NCBI GenBank assembly: GCA_942491385.1
Contig: CALOAF010000003.1
Span: 1-64,000 of the forward strand
Direction: 5' to 3'
Length of the DNA stretch: 64,000 nt
Source: UBA6170 sp942491385
Lineage (GTDB): Bacteria; Chloroflexota; Anaerolineae; Anaerolineales; Anaerolineaceae
A program made the position numbers and the translations under genes. Positions 1-8,888 of the stretch are shown piece by piece (position 1 is the stretch's first letter; the number at the start of each line of letters is the position of its first letter). A model generated the notes under the pieces. That model ran no database searches and was not told where the DNA came from. It was given only the letters and a program-made list of their open reading frames with translations.

Positions 1-1189
1 AGTGTTTCGTGTAGGCCCGGTTCTGAATTCCGTGCTGAGTAATGCTGGACATGGGGAGCGTTTTACCACTCTTGAACAATATTTTGATCTCATCTTTTAC
101 CGTAGAATAAGCACTATTGGTTTCCATCCCTTCATAAAAAACATATTCCAGGTCTTCCCGGTTCAAAGATGTTTTGGCCAGTATCTCATTTTTTTTCTCT
201 TCCACATAGGCTTTTTCGAAAGGATCGTCGCTAAACTTCAACCTAAACAATCGCCGGTCGATGATACCTGTGGACAGGAAAGAAAGAATTTTGTCATCAC
301 AATATTTCCATTGTTTCATGGCAGAGACAATATCATAATCATCCAATCGTGCAAAATGTTCCAGTAATTCCTCTGGAGAGGAATCAAAATCAGCCTTTCT
401 GATTTTATTTTTCAAAAAAAACATCAGACTTTCAGGTGCCAGGACGGCTTTGCCGTTTTTTACCAAATGACGGGCACGGCTCAATGTTCTGATCAACATC
501 TGCTCTGCCGATAATACGGTTTTATGCAGATAAACCTGCCAGTACATCAACCTGCGGGCGATCAGAAATTTCTCGATGGAATAAATACCTTTCTCTTCCA
601 CCACCAGTTCGCCTTCATGAACAGACAGCATTTTTATGATCCTGTCGTATCCGATAACTCCCTCATAGACACCGGTAAAAAAACTATCCCTGTTCAGATA
701 GTCCATGCGATCCATGTCCAGCTGACCAGAAATGAGCTGACTCAGGAATTTCTTGTGGTAATCATTCTTGAAAATACGGATGGCAAGATCAAGGGCTCCG
801 TCAAATTGCTGATTGAAAGCTTCCATGAAAAGCAAAGAAATCTCTTCATGGGTAGTCTCCATAAGGGTGTGCTCAAGCGTATGGGAAAAAGGCCCGTGAC
901 CAATATCATGCAGCAGGATAGCAATACAAACAGCCGTAGCCTCTTCATCCGTTATTTCAACATCCTTGCCTCTCAGTACCTCTATCGCCTGGCCCATTAG
1001 ATGAAGAGCTCCCAGGGCATGATGGAAACGCGTATGCAGAGCGCCCGGATAAACATAGTGTGTCAGACTCAGTTGTTTGATCCTGCGTAACCGCTGAAAC
1101 CAGGGGTGTTCAATAAGTTCAAAAACCAGGCCCTGGGGTATTTCCACAAAACCATAAACAGGATCATTAAAAATTTTCTTTTTATTCAT
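1..1189 (-). CDS. HD-domain phosphohydrolase (C-terminus beyond window)
   Basis: This is a minus-strand reading frame with no stop before the left edge, so about 396 N-terminal residues are visible and the C-terminus is missing. It starts MNKKKIFNDPVYGF and carries the HD-superfamily metal site: a histidine-rich stretch (HTRFHHALG) near residues 50-58 and LLHDIGHGPFSHTLE with the His-Asp pair at residues 94-95. This is the layout of the COG1078/SAMHD1-like group, which hydrolyses phosphate esters, often dNTPs. The substrate here is not known. Its ATG (1187-1189) overlaps the TGA of the upstream gene by two bases (ATGA), so translation is probably coupled to that gene. It should be cytoplasmic, since no signal peptide is present. 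The family call is secure; the substrate is open. Confidence 0.85.
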   Translation of the reverse strand, partial: MNKKKIFNDPVYGFVEIPQGLVFELIEHPWFQRLRRIKQLSLTHYVYPGALHTRFHHALGALHLMGQAIEVLRGKDVEITDEEATAVCIAILLHDIGHGPFSHTLEHTLMETTHEEISLLFMEAFNQQFDGALDLAIRIFKNDYHKKFLSQLISGQLDMDRMDYLNRDSFFTGVYEGVIGYDRIIKMLSVHEGELVVEEKGIYSIEKFLIARRLMYWQVYLHKTVLSAEQMLIRTLSRARHLVKNGKAVLAPESLMFFLKNKIRKADFDSSPEELLEHFARLDDYDIVSAMKQWKYCDDKILSFLSTGIIDRRLFRLKFSDDPFEKAYVEEKKNEILAKTSLNREDLEYVFYEGMETNSAYSTVKDEIKILFKSGKTLPMSSITQHGIQNRAYTKH

Positions 1190-1911
1190 CGTCGTTTTAA
1201 CATTCTGATGCCAATATCAAAACCAATTTTGACATAAGGAACCCTTCTTATTCCCTCATAATACTCAGCATTTCCCGAAAAACCAAAAAAACCAAAACCT
1301 CCTGAAGTAGAATCTATCAAAACAGATTCATGGCTGGTATCGGTGGTTCTTTGACCGAGGCCAACATAAAGCCTGGCTAAAAATCTATCAGAGAGGTTGA
1401 ATTCCCGGCCATACGTAAAAATTAAACTCCTCGATAAAATGATTACTGTTGCTCTTGAATAATTGACTGAGGTATTATCGTCGACGTAATATCCATTCTC
1501 ACGATCAAAAGTTTCAGCGCCCACGAATCCTTCTATACCCACAAAGTTTTGGTAATCCTTCAACCGTGGTGTCCCATACCTGCGTTTGTATTTGTAAGGT
1601 TTAACCGGGTCAAAATAATACCGCCCGCCCAACCGGGTTTTGTAATAACTCCAATTCAGTTTGCCTTCGGTATTAAAATTGTAAAGTCCGGAAGATTTAA
1701 TGGGCAATCCTCCCTCGACATAAAATGCAAACCCAGCCTCGGACTTGCCTTCAAGCCCAATGGCAAAAACAGCTGTATTGGGATGGAATAGCTGAAGAAA
1801 GGAGTTGGTTACTGCAAGTTTGTAAGCTTTGGCTTCAGGTGCGTCGATTTCCTGAGCAGATAAACCGGACGCCAAAAACAACATCAAAAATGAAAGTAGC
1901 TTGGTTTTCAT
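1186..1911 (-). CDS. secreted outer-membrane beta-barrel-like protein
   Basis: A 241-aa protein of no recognised family. I start it at the first in-frame ATG (1911), which gives the signal peptide MKTKLLSFLMLFLASGLSAQ followed by a mature part with alternating aromatic and polar residues. An upstream TTG at 1923 would only add four residues. Phrases such as FAFYVEGGLPI, TRLGGRYYF and RFLARLYVGLGQR, and the terminal YVKIGFDIGIRML, read like strands of a small outer-membrane barrel of the kind common in Bacteroidota. The C-terminal Lys-Arg-Arg is atypical for a barrel end. The stop codon overlaps the start of the HD phosphohydrolase gene, which implies a two-gene operon. The barrel assignment is inference from composition only. 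Confidence 0.65.
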   Translation of the reverse strand: MKTKLLSFLMLFLASGLSAQEIDAPEAKAYKLAVTNSFLQLFHPNTAVFAIGLEGKSEAGFAFYVEGGLPIKSSGLYNFNTEGKLNWSYYKTRLGGRYYFDPVKPYKYKRRYGTPRLKDYQNFVGIEGFVGAETFDRENGYYVDDNTSVNYSRATVIILSRSLIFTYGREFNLSDRFLARLYVGLGQRTTDTSHESVLIDSTSGGFGFFGFSGNAEYYEGIRRVPYVKIGFDIGIRMLKRR

Positions 1912-2051
1912 AAATGCATTCAATTAGGTGTTCCAATAAACAGCGATTAACCATTTCAGAGGGACATATTCTTCTCTATTACTACTAAAGACGGGATTTT
2001 GACAGCAACACGTTGGAAATCACCGGGAATCCTGCCGCGAAATGGCGAAAA

Positions 2052-3212
2052 CTACTCCTGATTTCCCAGTACAATACCACTGTCCAGTTCATTTCCATTA
2101 AGAAAAGAAATGGCATCCATCCGTTTTTTCCCTTGTAATTGCAAACGTTTTATATGGATGAATCCACGCTGCACGGCCACCTTTAACATTTTTTTATTAT
2201 CTGTGACCAAAGTACCCGGCAGGTAGTCATGATCAGCATATTCTTTGGCACTTTCAATTATTTTCAGTTCCTGCCCCTGGAGAGTTGTCCAGGCCGAAGG
2301 CCACGGGCTCAAACCACGAATAAAATTGTGAATTTCATCCAGTGGGCGGTTGAAATCGATCTCGCAGGTTTCATGAAATAATTTCGGGGCTTTGGTGGCA
2401 AGACTATGATCCTGAACCTGCAACTCAATGTCTCCGGCTTCAATGGCACGAACAGTTTTCAGCACCAAATCGGCTCCAACGTGCATCATTCGGTCATGAA
2501 TATCCCCGGTAGTATCATCCTCCCCAACAGGCATCCTGGACTGAAAAACCATATCTCCGGTATCAATTTCGTGGCGAATAAAAAAGGTGGTACATCCCGT
2601 TTCCGATTCCCCGTTGATAACGGCCCAGTGAATGGGCGCGGCACCACGGTATTTTGGCAAAAGCGAACCATGGAGATTAAAAGTGCCATATTCAGGCATA
2701 TCCCACACCACTTCCGGCAACATTCGGAAAGCCACCACTACCTGTAAATTGGCATTCAGGCTTCTGAGCTCTTCCAAAAAAGTCTCGTCTTTTAACTTCT
2801 TGGGTTGGAGAACTTTTAATCCGTTTTCCAGTGCAAATTTCTTGACAGGAGATTCCAATAGCTTTTTATTGCCTCTGCCACCATACTTATCCGTAGCAGT
2901 AACTACCCCGACAACGTTATAACCATTGTCCAAAAGAATTTTCAGGGAGGGAACAGCAAACTCAGGCGTTCCCATAAAGACGATGCTCAAATCCATACTA
3001 CTCTCTTCAAAATTAGTATTTGCAAAATAAAGGATGATCACTCCGGCAATGATCATGATCAACCTCAACAGGAAACCTCCCATCCTTCCGGCAGCATCCA
3101 TCCATTGCATAAAAGCAAACTGCATGCCCACCATGCTGAATATTAGCGATAATAAGCCAAATCCCAGCATTAAAAATCCTATGACGGACCAAAGTCCACT
3201 GTGTTTATTCAT
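2052..3212 (-). CDS. fmt: methionyl-tRNA formyltransferase with N-terminal membrane extension
   Basis: Residues 73-386 are a complete Fmt of 314 aa, the usual family length. Fmt formylates Met-tRNA(fMet) with 10-formyl-THF to allow translation initiation. Visible motifs are VFMGTPEFAVPSL at its start, the catalytic FNLHGSLLPKYRGAAPI (Asn, His) and the later IDTGD that carries the catalytic Asp. The open frame extends 72 residues upstream from an ATG at 3212 with no stop. That extension starts MNKHSGLWSVIGFLMLGFGL and holds two hydrophobic helices (about residues 8-30 and 46-63). Either the gene encodes a membrane-anchored fusion, or a short membrane protein has lost its stop and Fmt starts at the internal ATG at 2996, preceded by a purine-rich GAAGAGAG. 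Fmt itself is certain; the start is not. Confidence 0.9.
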   Translation of the reverse strand: MNKHSGLWSVIGFLMLGFGLLSLIFSMVGMQFAFMQWMDAAGRMGGFLLRLIMIIAGVIILYFANTNFEESSMDLSIVFMGTPEFAVPSLKILLDNGYNVVGVVTATDKYGGRGNKKLLESPVKKFALENGLKVLQPKKLKDETFLEELRSLNANLQVVVAFRMLPEVVWDMPEYGTFNLHGSLLPKYRGAAPIHWAVINGESETGCTTFFIRHEIDTGDMVFQSRMPVGEDDTTGDIHDRMMHVGADLVLKTVRAIEAGDIELQVQDHSLATKAPKLFHETCEIDFNRPLDEIHNFIRGLSPWPSAWTTLQGQELKIIESAKEYADHDYLPGTLVTDNKKMLKVAVQRGFIHIKRLQLQGKKRMDAISFLNGNELDSGIVLGNQE

Positions 3213-3391
3213 ATTTTAACTATTTTTCACCATCTGAACAAAAGTAATCCTAAAGTATCATTTTAAACAATAGACAACCACTTTTTTGGGATATACTACA
3301 CATTCGGATAAAACATTGATTTTCTAATAACAGAAACTTAAGCAAAGTCTTATTAAATTTGTCTGTTTCTAATAATCTAAACACATCAAAC

Positions 3392-3997
3392 ATGAAATAT
3401 TTAATTATCACAACCACTTTTTTAATTTTCATGGCCTGTAATCAGTCTGACCAGGCAGCCAATAATAGTACCAACACACCCAACAATGCCTCCGCAGCCG
3501 ACCCTTATGTTCATGAACCGATTGCCGGAACCGATGTTCAAAAAGTAACCCTTACCAACAGAGACGGTAAACTCAGGGAACAAGGGTTCATGCTCAATGG
3601 AAAGCGTACAGGAATGTGGCTCATTTTTGAAAGAAGTGACGTATTCCCGCAAAAAATCATCAGCTATCAGAACGATATGTATAATGGTCCTTATTTCGAG
3701 TTCACCGAAAGAGGTCAAATGACCATGAAGGCTAATTACCTAAACAATAAACTCGATGGGTATTTTGCCAGATATAAATTCAGCAAAGAAGTTGTAACGG
3801 CCAACTACATTAACGGTAAACTGTCTGGGGAATACCGCGAATATGATGAAAGGAAAAACTTCCTGACAAAAATTGAAAACTATAAAGACGATCAGCTACA
3901 TGGCAAAGTACAATATTACAATGAGGACGGAATTGTGATCATGGAATATGAGTACAAGAATGGCAAAAAGGTAAGTGGAGGCATGATCAACCAGTAA
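3392..3997 (+). CDS. MORN-variant (YwqK-like) lipoprotein
   Basis: A 201-aa protein starting at ATG 3392, with the lipoprotein signal MKYLIITTTFLIFMAC ending at the lipobox cysteine (residue 16), then an Asn/Ser-rich linker. The body is built of repeated short beta-hairpin units: KRTGMWLIFERS, MYNGPYFEFTERGQM, KLDGYFARYKFS, KLSGEYREYDERKN and QLHGKVQYYNEDG. These are the Gly-x-(Y/W) MORN-variant repeats of the YwqK family. Although YwqK is named as an antitoxin in Bacillus, Bacteroidota homologues are mostly uncharacterised surface lipoproteins, and no toxin gene is adjacent. A TTG-initiated extension from 3359 is possible but would spoil the signal peptide. The family is fairly clear; the function is unknown. 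Confidence 0.75.
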   Translation: MKYLIITTTFLIFMACNQSDQAANNSTNTPNNASAADPYVHEPIAGTDVQKVTLTNRDGKLREQGFMLNGKRTGMWLIFERSDVFPQKIISYQNDMYNGPYFEFTERGQMTMKANYLNNKLDGYFARYKFSKEVVTANYINGKLSGEYREYDERKNFLTKIENYKDDQLHGKVQYYNEDGIVIMEYEYKNGKKVSGGMINQ

Positions 3998-4078
3998 TCA
4001 ATCAAAGGGACAACTTTCCTTTGGCAACCTAAACCTGATCATACGCTTAACATTGAAACCAGGCACAAAAAATTTATA

Positions 4079-7000
4079 ATGGAAGACAATCCTGCCAGGA
4101 CTATAAAGCCTTATTCACAATACTTTTCAGGTAAGGCAGCCGTGTACCGCAACGCCTTGCCGCATTTCAATAATGATGTCATTGATATCACCTCCCTTTC
4201 GGATAATGAAAAGGAAGTGGCCTATCAATGTCTCGAAAGTATGCTCAATGTTACCGCATTTAACAGATCCATTATCGTCAACTACGGGATTGATGAAGGT
4301 TTAAAGCACCTGTATTTTGAATCCCGGAATATCAGGCGCAACAAAGGCCTCCACACTTTAGGGTTCGGTTTCCCTTTGTTCATCAGTAAGCAAGACAAAG
4401 AATTGCTGTCCCTTCCGCTTTTTATCTGGCCGCTTTCTCTGGAAGTAACCAAAAAACAGGGAACCTGGAACCTGGCATACCCCGCTGAACGTCCGGTACG
4501 TATAAATCCCTATTTCCCCCATTTCATTATGATGAAATACGGTATAGACATCGAAGGTGACCTCAGAGAATTATTCCAGGCTCCAATAAACGCTTCAAAA
4601 CTGGCCGGTTTTTGCAACGATCTGACCAATACTTTGGATCTGAATATGACAAGCCAGCAAGTATCCCTGATGCCATGCCCCGAAACCAACGAACTGGATA
4701 ATTTGGTAAGGCAGGATGCCTTACAATGGTCAGGGGTCCTTGGGCATTTCCCTTTTATTCCTCCTCAAAACAAAAATGATGATATCAATCAATTCCTGAG
4801 GTTGAGTCCGAAGGAGTTGACCGGTCACGATTTTAGTACGAGGCCATTGGATCCCTGGCAGGCAAGCGCTACTGCCTGGTCCCGTGAGAATTTCATCACC
4901 CTGGTAGAAGGCAGTGCTGGTACCGGCAAAACACACCTGCTTAAGCACTTCGTTACCAATACCATCGCCAATGGCGGAAAATGTCTTATCGTATCAGAAT
5001 ACATTGCTGCCTTACAGGCCATACAGCGGTCTTTGTCGGCCCAACAGTTCGACAACCTGTTATTCCTGTTAAGTGATGAGTTAAGTGACCAGGTACTGCT
5101 GCGGGAAGTTATAAAAGCAAAAGCAAAAGGTAAAAATCCTGCAGCAGCAGAAATGCCACAATCCTTACGGGTATTGCTGGACAGAATGGAAAGAAGGAAG
5201 GGTCACCTCGAATCTCAGTATCGCGCTTCCCGAAAACCTGTTTTTGGAGATAAAGGATTTGCCGAAACACTGGGTCTCTACCTGGAGTCCAGCCAATTGG
5301 AACCCAAAGAACTGCTGAACAGTTATCTCAACGAAAACGACTTCACTTTTGAAGAATCCGAAATGGATAAAGTTCTCAATGCGATCAGCGAGGCACCTGG
5401 TTTATTCAACGACATAGGAACGCTCGATCATCCATTGGCCGTGTTAAATGCCAATATCTTTCTGCAATACGACCAGAAGGAAGCCCTGGCTTTTATCAAG
5501 TCAAACCTGGAGACTTACAACAAAAAAGCGACAGCTTTACAACACCGGTTCATTAAATTACAGGCTGATTATGCCGAAGCGTTAAAAGGCCATTACAGTA
5601 CCTATTTCCACGACCTGAGAAATAAAGCCTTTGATCTCAAGGAAAAGATCAGCGATTATACCAGTCATTTTGGATCAGATCTGAGGAAATCCGGCAAAGG
5701 TACCCTTAAATTATATGGTGTTTTCAACCATAAATTCAAGGAGGCCCTTGCACAAAGAGAATCCATTTTTGAAACGTATGAAGGTTTGCAGCATATTTTC
5801 GCGGAATACAGTTATTTTGATCACCAGTTTGAAAAAACGAACAAGAATATTGATCTTATTTCGGCAAATCTCGACAGCTTCACACAACATCTCCGTCACT
5901 GGTGGCAGGTACAAAATGAATCCGTTAAAGATGAATTGCTTCGGCTGACCCATAAAACGGCTCATCCCAACCTGAACTTTTCAGATCCACTCAGGAATCT
6001 TGAGGAAGACCTGGAAAATTTCATTGACGAACTGAACAATTCCAGGTTGTTTCAATTGCCTTTACAATGTAATATGCTCACCCTTCAGCGGAAACAAAAA
6101 TTCCTGGAGGACAAGATGAGCGTTATGGAACAAACAGTATATCATCTGCGGGATTTTAATACCTTCTATCCTTGGCAACGCTTCTGGTTTAGTCAAAATA
6201 CCCTTACCAGGAAGGTCATCAAAGCGCTTGGGCGGGTCAATCCGGGGAATTGGGAAGCAGCATTCCGGAGCTGGTATTTCAACAAAGCACTTGCTTTGGC
6301 TTACGACCCGGATCTTCCGGCCTCAGATTTTGACCTGGAAGACTATAACGAAAACATGACCATCCTAAGGAATCAACTGCCGGAAGAGATTCATCGTATA
6401 TGGGCCAAAAAACGCCACCAAACAGCAGACAATCTGAAAAGAGTAGCGGAAGAGGTTCTCTCTAACAAAACCAATTTAAAAACGATATTCCGGGATTATG
6501 CAACAGAGATAACAGACTTTCTTCCGGTCATACTGGCTACGCCCAAAATGGCTGCCGACATCAGCACGGAAGAACCTGTTTTTGACTATTTGCTGATCGA
6601 TGAAGCCCAAAATGCCATGGCCGAATCTTGTATTGCCCTCTTCCCACTGGCAAAACGGGTGGTTGTTTTTACAGATCCAAAAACGGAAATACCTGGTGAT
6701 GCCGCCTTACCTCAGGTACTTAGAATTTCCGGAGTCTCCCCCTGCTCCCTGGACAACTTTCATGCTAACCGGGCAGCGGACATATTACGCCCCGAAAATC
6801 AATTATCCATTACTTCACAAAACATCAACGGAAGGTTTGAAGAATCCTACAACACCAATAGCGACGAGGCAGAAAAGGTCATTCATTACCTCAATACCAT
6901 TGAAAAAACCAGTGCACGAACCTTTCCCTCCGTTGGCATCGTTTGCCTCACGGTTCAGCAACGGGATCTCATCACCTCTTACCTGTTGCGCATAAAGCAA

Positions 7001-7612
7001 CACAGACAAACAGGAGCCGAGACCATTCAGCAACTGGAACGCAACGGCCTGGGCGTATTTCATGTGGATGAATTGGACGGGCGACTTTTTGACCAGGTTA
7101 TCCTGTCGGCTACTTTTGGAGAATCGGGAATAAAAACAAAACAACTCACCAAAAGTATCAACCGCCTCAATACTCCCTCCGGAGTGGCAGCAATGCATAA
7201 ATTGCTGGGATGTGTAAAAAACGAATTGAAAATAATCCATTCCATTCCTAAAAAATACCTGGATATCTTCCTGGAACAAGATGGCCCGACGGGCACCTTT
7301 TTACTGGCGGGATTAATAGAGCGTGTGCAGTCCGCCGAAGTTTCGGCCTCCCCGAAGGGCGGGACGGAGGTATGGAATGACCAACTGGAACGGCTGCTCC
7401 GCCAACAAAACCCGGAGGCTACCTTTCGTCACCAGGAGGGATTCCTGATCATGCAAACTCCGGGAGACGAACAAGCCAAACTATTGCTGACCGATGGCTG
7501 CTTTGCCCAAACCCCCAATACTGATTTTTGCTGGGAATTTGAACAACGACAAAAATGGGCTGCTGAACAAAACCTTGAAGTGGTTCCGGTCTGGCCGGTG
7601 AAGTGGAGGTAA
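4079..7612 (+). CDS. superfamily 1 (Dna2/Upf1-type) helicase-like ATPase with nuclease-like C-terminus
   Basis: A 1177-aa cytoplasmic protein. A Q-motif-like segment (LDPWQASA) precedes the Walker A GSAGTGKT at residues 278-285. Walker B is YLLIDEAQ, with the Asp-Glu-Ala-Gln box at 841-844. Late SF1 motifs follow: VGIVCLTVQQRDLI, then GVFHVDELDGRLFDQVILS, which resembles motif V of AAA_12 helicases. About 555 residues, rich in charged and probably coiled-coil sequence, separate motifs I and II, much more than in a minimal helicase. The last 75 residues (DQLERLLRQQNP through PVWPVKW) recall the Vsr-like REase_MTES_1575 domain that often closes DUF4011-type helicases, but acidic catalytic residues are hard to place, so it may be degenerate. 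It stands alone, 80 nt after the MORN lipoprotein gene. The substrate is unknown; DNA or RNA repair and defence are both possible. Confidence 0.8.
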   Translation: MEDNPARTIKPYSQYFSGKAAVYRNALPHFNNDVIDITSLSDNEKEVAYQCLESMLNVTAFNRSIIVNYGIDEGLKHLYFESRNIRRNKGLHTLGFGFPLFISKQDKELLSLPLFIWPLSLEVTKKQGTWNLAYPAERPVRINPYFPHFIMMKYGIDIEGDLRELFQAPINASKLAGFCNDLTNTLDLNMTSQQVSLMPCPETNELDNLVRQDALQWSGVLGHFPFIPPQNKNDDINQFLRLSPKELTGHDFSTRPLDPWQASATAWSRENFITLVEGSAGTGKTHLLKHFVTNTIANGGKCLIVSEYIAALQAIQRSLSAQQFDNLLFLLSDELSDQVLLREVIKAKAKGKNPAAAEMPQSLRVLLDRMERRKGHLESQYRASRKPVFGDKGFAETLGLYLESSQLEPKELLNSYLNENDFTFEESEMDKVLNAISEAPGLFNDIGTLDHPLAVLNANIFLQYDQKEALAFIKSNLETYNKKATALQHRFIKLQADYAEALKGHYSTYFHDLRNKAFDLKEKISDYTSHFGSDLRKSGKGTLKLYGVFNHKFKEALAQRESIFETYEGLQHIFAEYSYFDHQFEKTNKNIDLISANLDSFTQHLRHWWQVQNESVKDELLRLTHKTAHPNLNFSDPLRNLEEDLENFIDELNNSRLFQLPLQCNMLTLQRKQKFLEDKMSVMEQTVYHLRDFNTFYPWQRFWFSQNTLTRKVIKALGRVNPGNWEAAFRSWYFNKALALAYDPDLPASDFDLEDYNENMTILRNQLPEEIHRIWAKKRHQTADNLKRVAEEVLSNKTNLKTIFRDYATEITDFLPVILATPKMAADISTEEPVFDYLLIDEAQNAMAESCIALFPLAKRVVVFTDPKTEIPGDAALPQVLRISGVSPCSLDNFHANRAADILRPENQLSITSQNINGRFEESYNTNSDEAEKVIHYLNTIEKTSARTFPSVGIVCLTVQQRDLITSYLLRIKQHRQTGAETIQQLERNGLGVFHVDELDGRLFDQVILSATFGESGIKTKQLTKSINRLNTPSGVAAMHKLLGCVKNELKIIHSIPKKYLDIFLEQDGPTGTFLLAGLIERVQSAEVSASPKGGTEVWNDQLERLLRQQNPEATFRHQEGFLIMQTPGDEQAKLLLTDGCFAQTPNTDFCWEFEQRQKWAAEQNLEVVPVWPVKWR

Positions 7613-7653
7613 CCAGGTGGAGGGTTTCCTTGTTTCAAATGGTCCCGGCATTC

Positions 7654-8847
7654 CTACTTCGTCAATCCTTCAAAAAACCAATCGGCCAGGTATTGGCGGT
7701 TGAATTGTTCTACAATGCGTTGCTGATCAAAGGTGTTGCGGATGTTGGCCAGTTCAATATAAACGGACACCGGTACGAGTTCCCTTAGCATATGCAGGTC
7801 CCGGCTGCTGACTGTGCCATAATAATGTCCTCCTTCGCGAAATTGCTTGTATTTCTGCTTGACCGTTTTATGCATATTGGAAGCCAGTTTCTTCCCGTCT
7901 GAATCGCCACTCTTATGATAGAAAAAAAGATCGGTACGTTCCCTTTTACTTCTGGAATCAACGTGAACAATGATGGCTCTTTGAAACGTCACTCCCTGTT
8001 GCCGGTGCTTCTCATACAATTCATTGATGATATCAGAGCGTTGAAAAAGGCGGGTCTTTTGCGATCTGTTCATCTCAACTTCACCCCAGAGGACTTCATC
8101 CGTGTCACATTTGAGGTATTTTTCATCCCGGATACCATCATCCGGATCTCTGAGAATCATATAAGCTGTTGCCCCATTAGCAATGAGGTGGCGACAAAGC
8201 CTCAAAGCGACATCATAGGCATATTCATCCTCGCAAAGGGTATAATTCCCTCTTTTACCCATAGCTCCCGGGTCCGGTCCGCCGTGACCACTCACGATGT
8301 AATAAACCTTCCCTTTCAGGCTGTTGCTTTTGAGTGGCGTATAGGCATATTTATCCCCAAAGATGGGAAATTTTCTGTCGCCTGACGGAGTGCTTGACAA
8401 TTCCGGGTCTTTATCAACAGGAGCGGGAATATCGAGATTGGCAGAAGGGCAATTGAGCATATGATAAGGCACCCAAAGTATTTTATCTTTTTTAAAGCTT
8501 TCATCCCTAAGCCGCTCGGTTAACATGCGTTCATTATACTCCTGAATTTGTATCGCGAGTTCCCAGTTATCCCGGCCAATGCTTGAGCGGATGGTTTTTC
8601 CGTTAAAAGTATAAACCAGTATCGGCAGGAAATAGGGTTGTCCCACTTTAAGAGGTGCATTTTTTTTAAGCTTATTGAGATCATAGAAGCGATCAAAATT
8701 ACAGGAATGTTTATCGAGCTCATACCGCCGTAACAGGGAATAGATACCGTCACCGGGCATTGCTTTCACCTTGTGATATTGAGTTTCTTCCGCTATCAAT
8801 AATATTGGAAAGAGCAGTAAACTGAGGTTGATTATCAATCGGTTCAT
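7654..8847 (-). CDS. N-acetylmuramoyl-L-alanine amidase (Amidase_3) with LysM-like N-terminus
   Basis: A 397-aa exported protein (signal MNRLIINLSLLLFPILLIAE). Residues about 25-80 look like a LysM cell-wall binding unit (KAMPGDGIYSLLRRYELD, then KVGQPYFLP). The catalytic domain starts near residue 180 at VYYIVSGHGGPDPGAMG, where His188 is the first zinc ligand. Glu206 (LCEDEYAYDVALRL) and His295 (AIIVHVDSRS) complete the zinc site, and Glu365 in VYIELANIRN matches the catalytic Glu of Amidase_3. The enzyme cleaves the bond between MurNAc and the stem peptide during septum splitting or wall turnover. It converges with the helicase gene, with only about 40 nt between stops. It lies just downstream of the alkaline phosphatase gene on the same strand. 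Confidence 0.9.
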   Translation of the reverse strand: MNRLIINLSLLLFPILLIAEETQYHKVKAMPGDGIYSLLRRYELDKHSCNFDRFYDLNKLKKNAPLKVGQPYFLPILVYTFNGKTIRSSIGRDNWELAIQIQEYNERMLTERLRDESFKKDKILWVPYHMLNCPSANLDIPAPVDKDPELSSTPSGDRKFPIFGDKYAYTPLKSNSLKGKVYYIVSGHGGPDPGAMGKRGNYTLCEDEYAYDVALRLCRHLIANGATAYMILRDPDDGIRDEKYLKCDTDEVLWGEVEMNRSQKTRLFQRSDIINELYEKHRQQGVTFQRAIIVHVDSRSKRERTDLFFYHKSGDSDGKKLASNMHKTVKQKYKQFREGGHYYGTVSSRDLHMLRELVPVSVYIELANIRNTFDQQRIVEQFNRQYLADWFFEGLTK

Positions 8848-8888
8848 CTGATAAAAAGTGCTTTAATAATTCCCAAAACTACAAATTT

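Noticed and set aside
3392..3997. Toxin-antitoxin module suggested by the YwqK-like name
   Set aside because: No candidate toxin is adjacent, and the protein is a lipoprotein with MORN-type repeats, which suits the envelope better.
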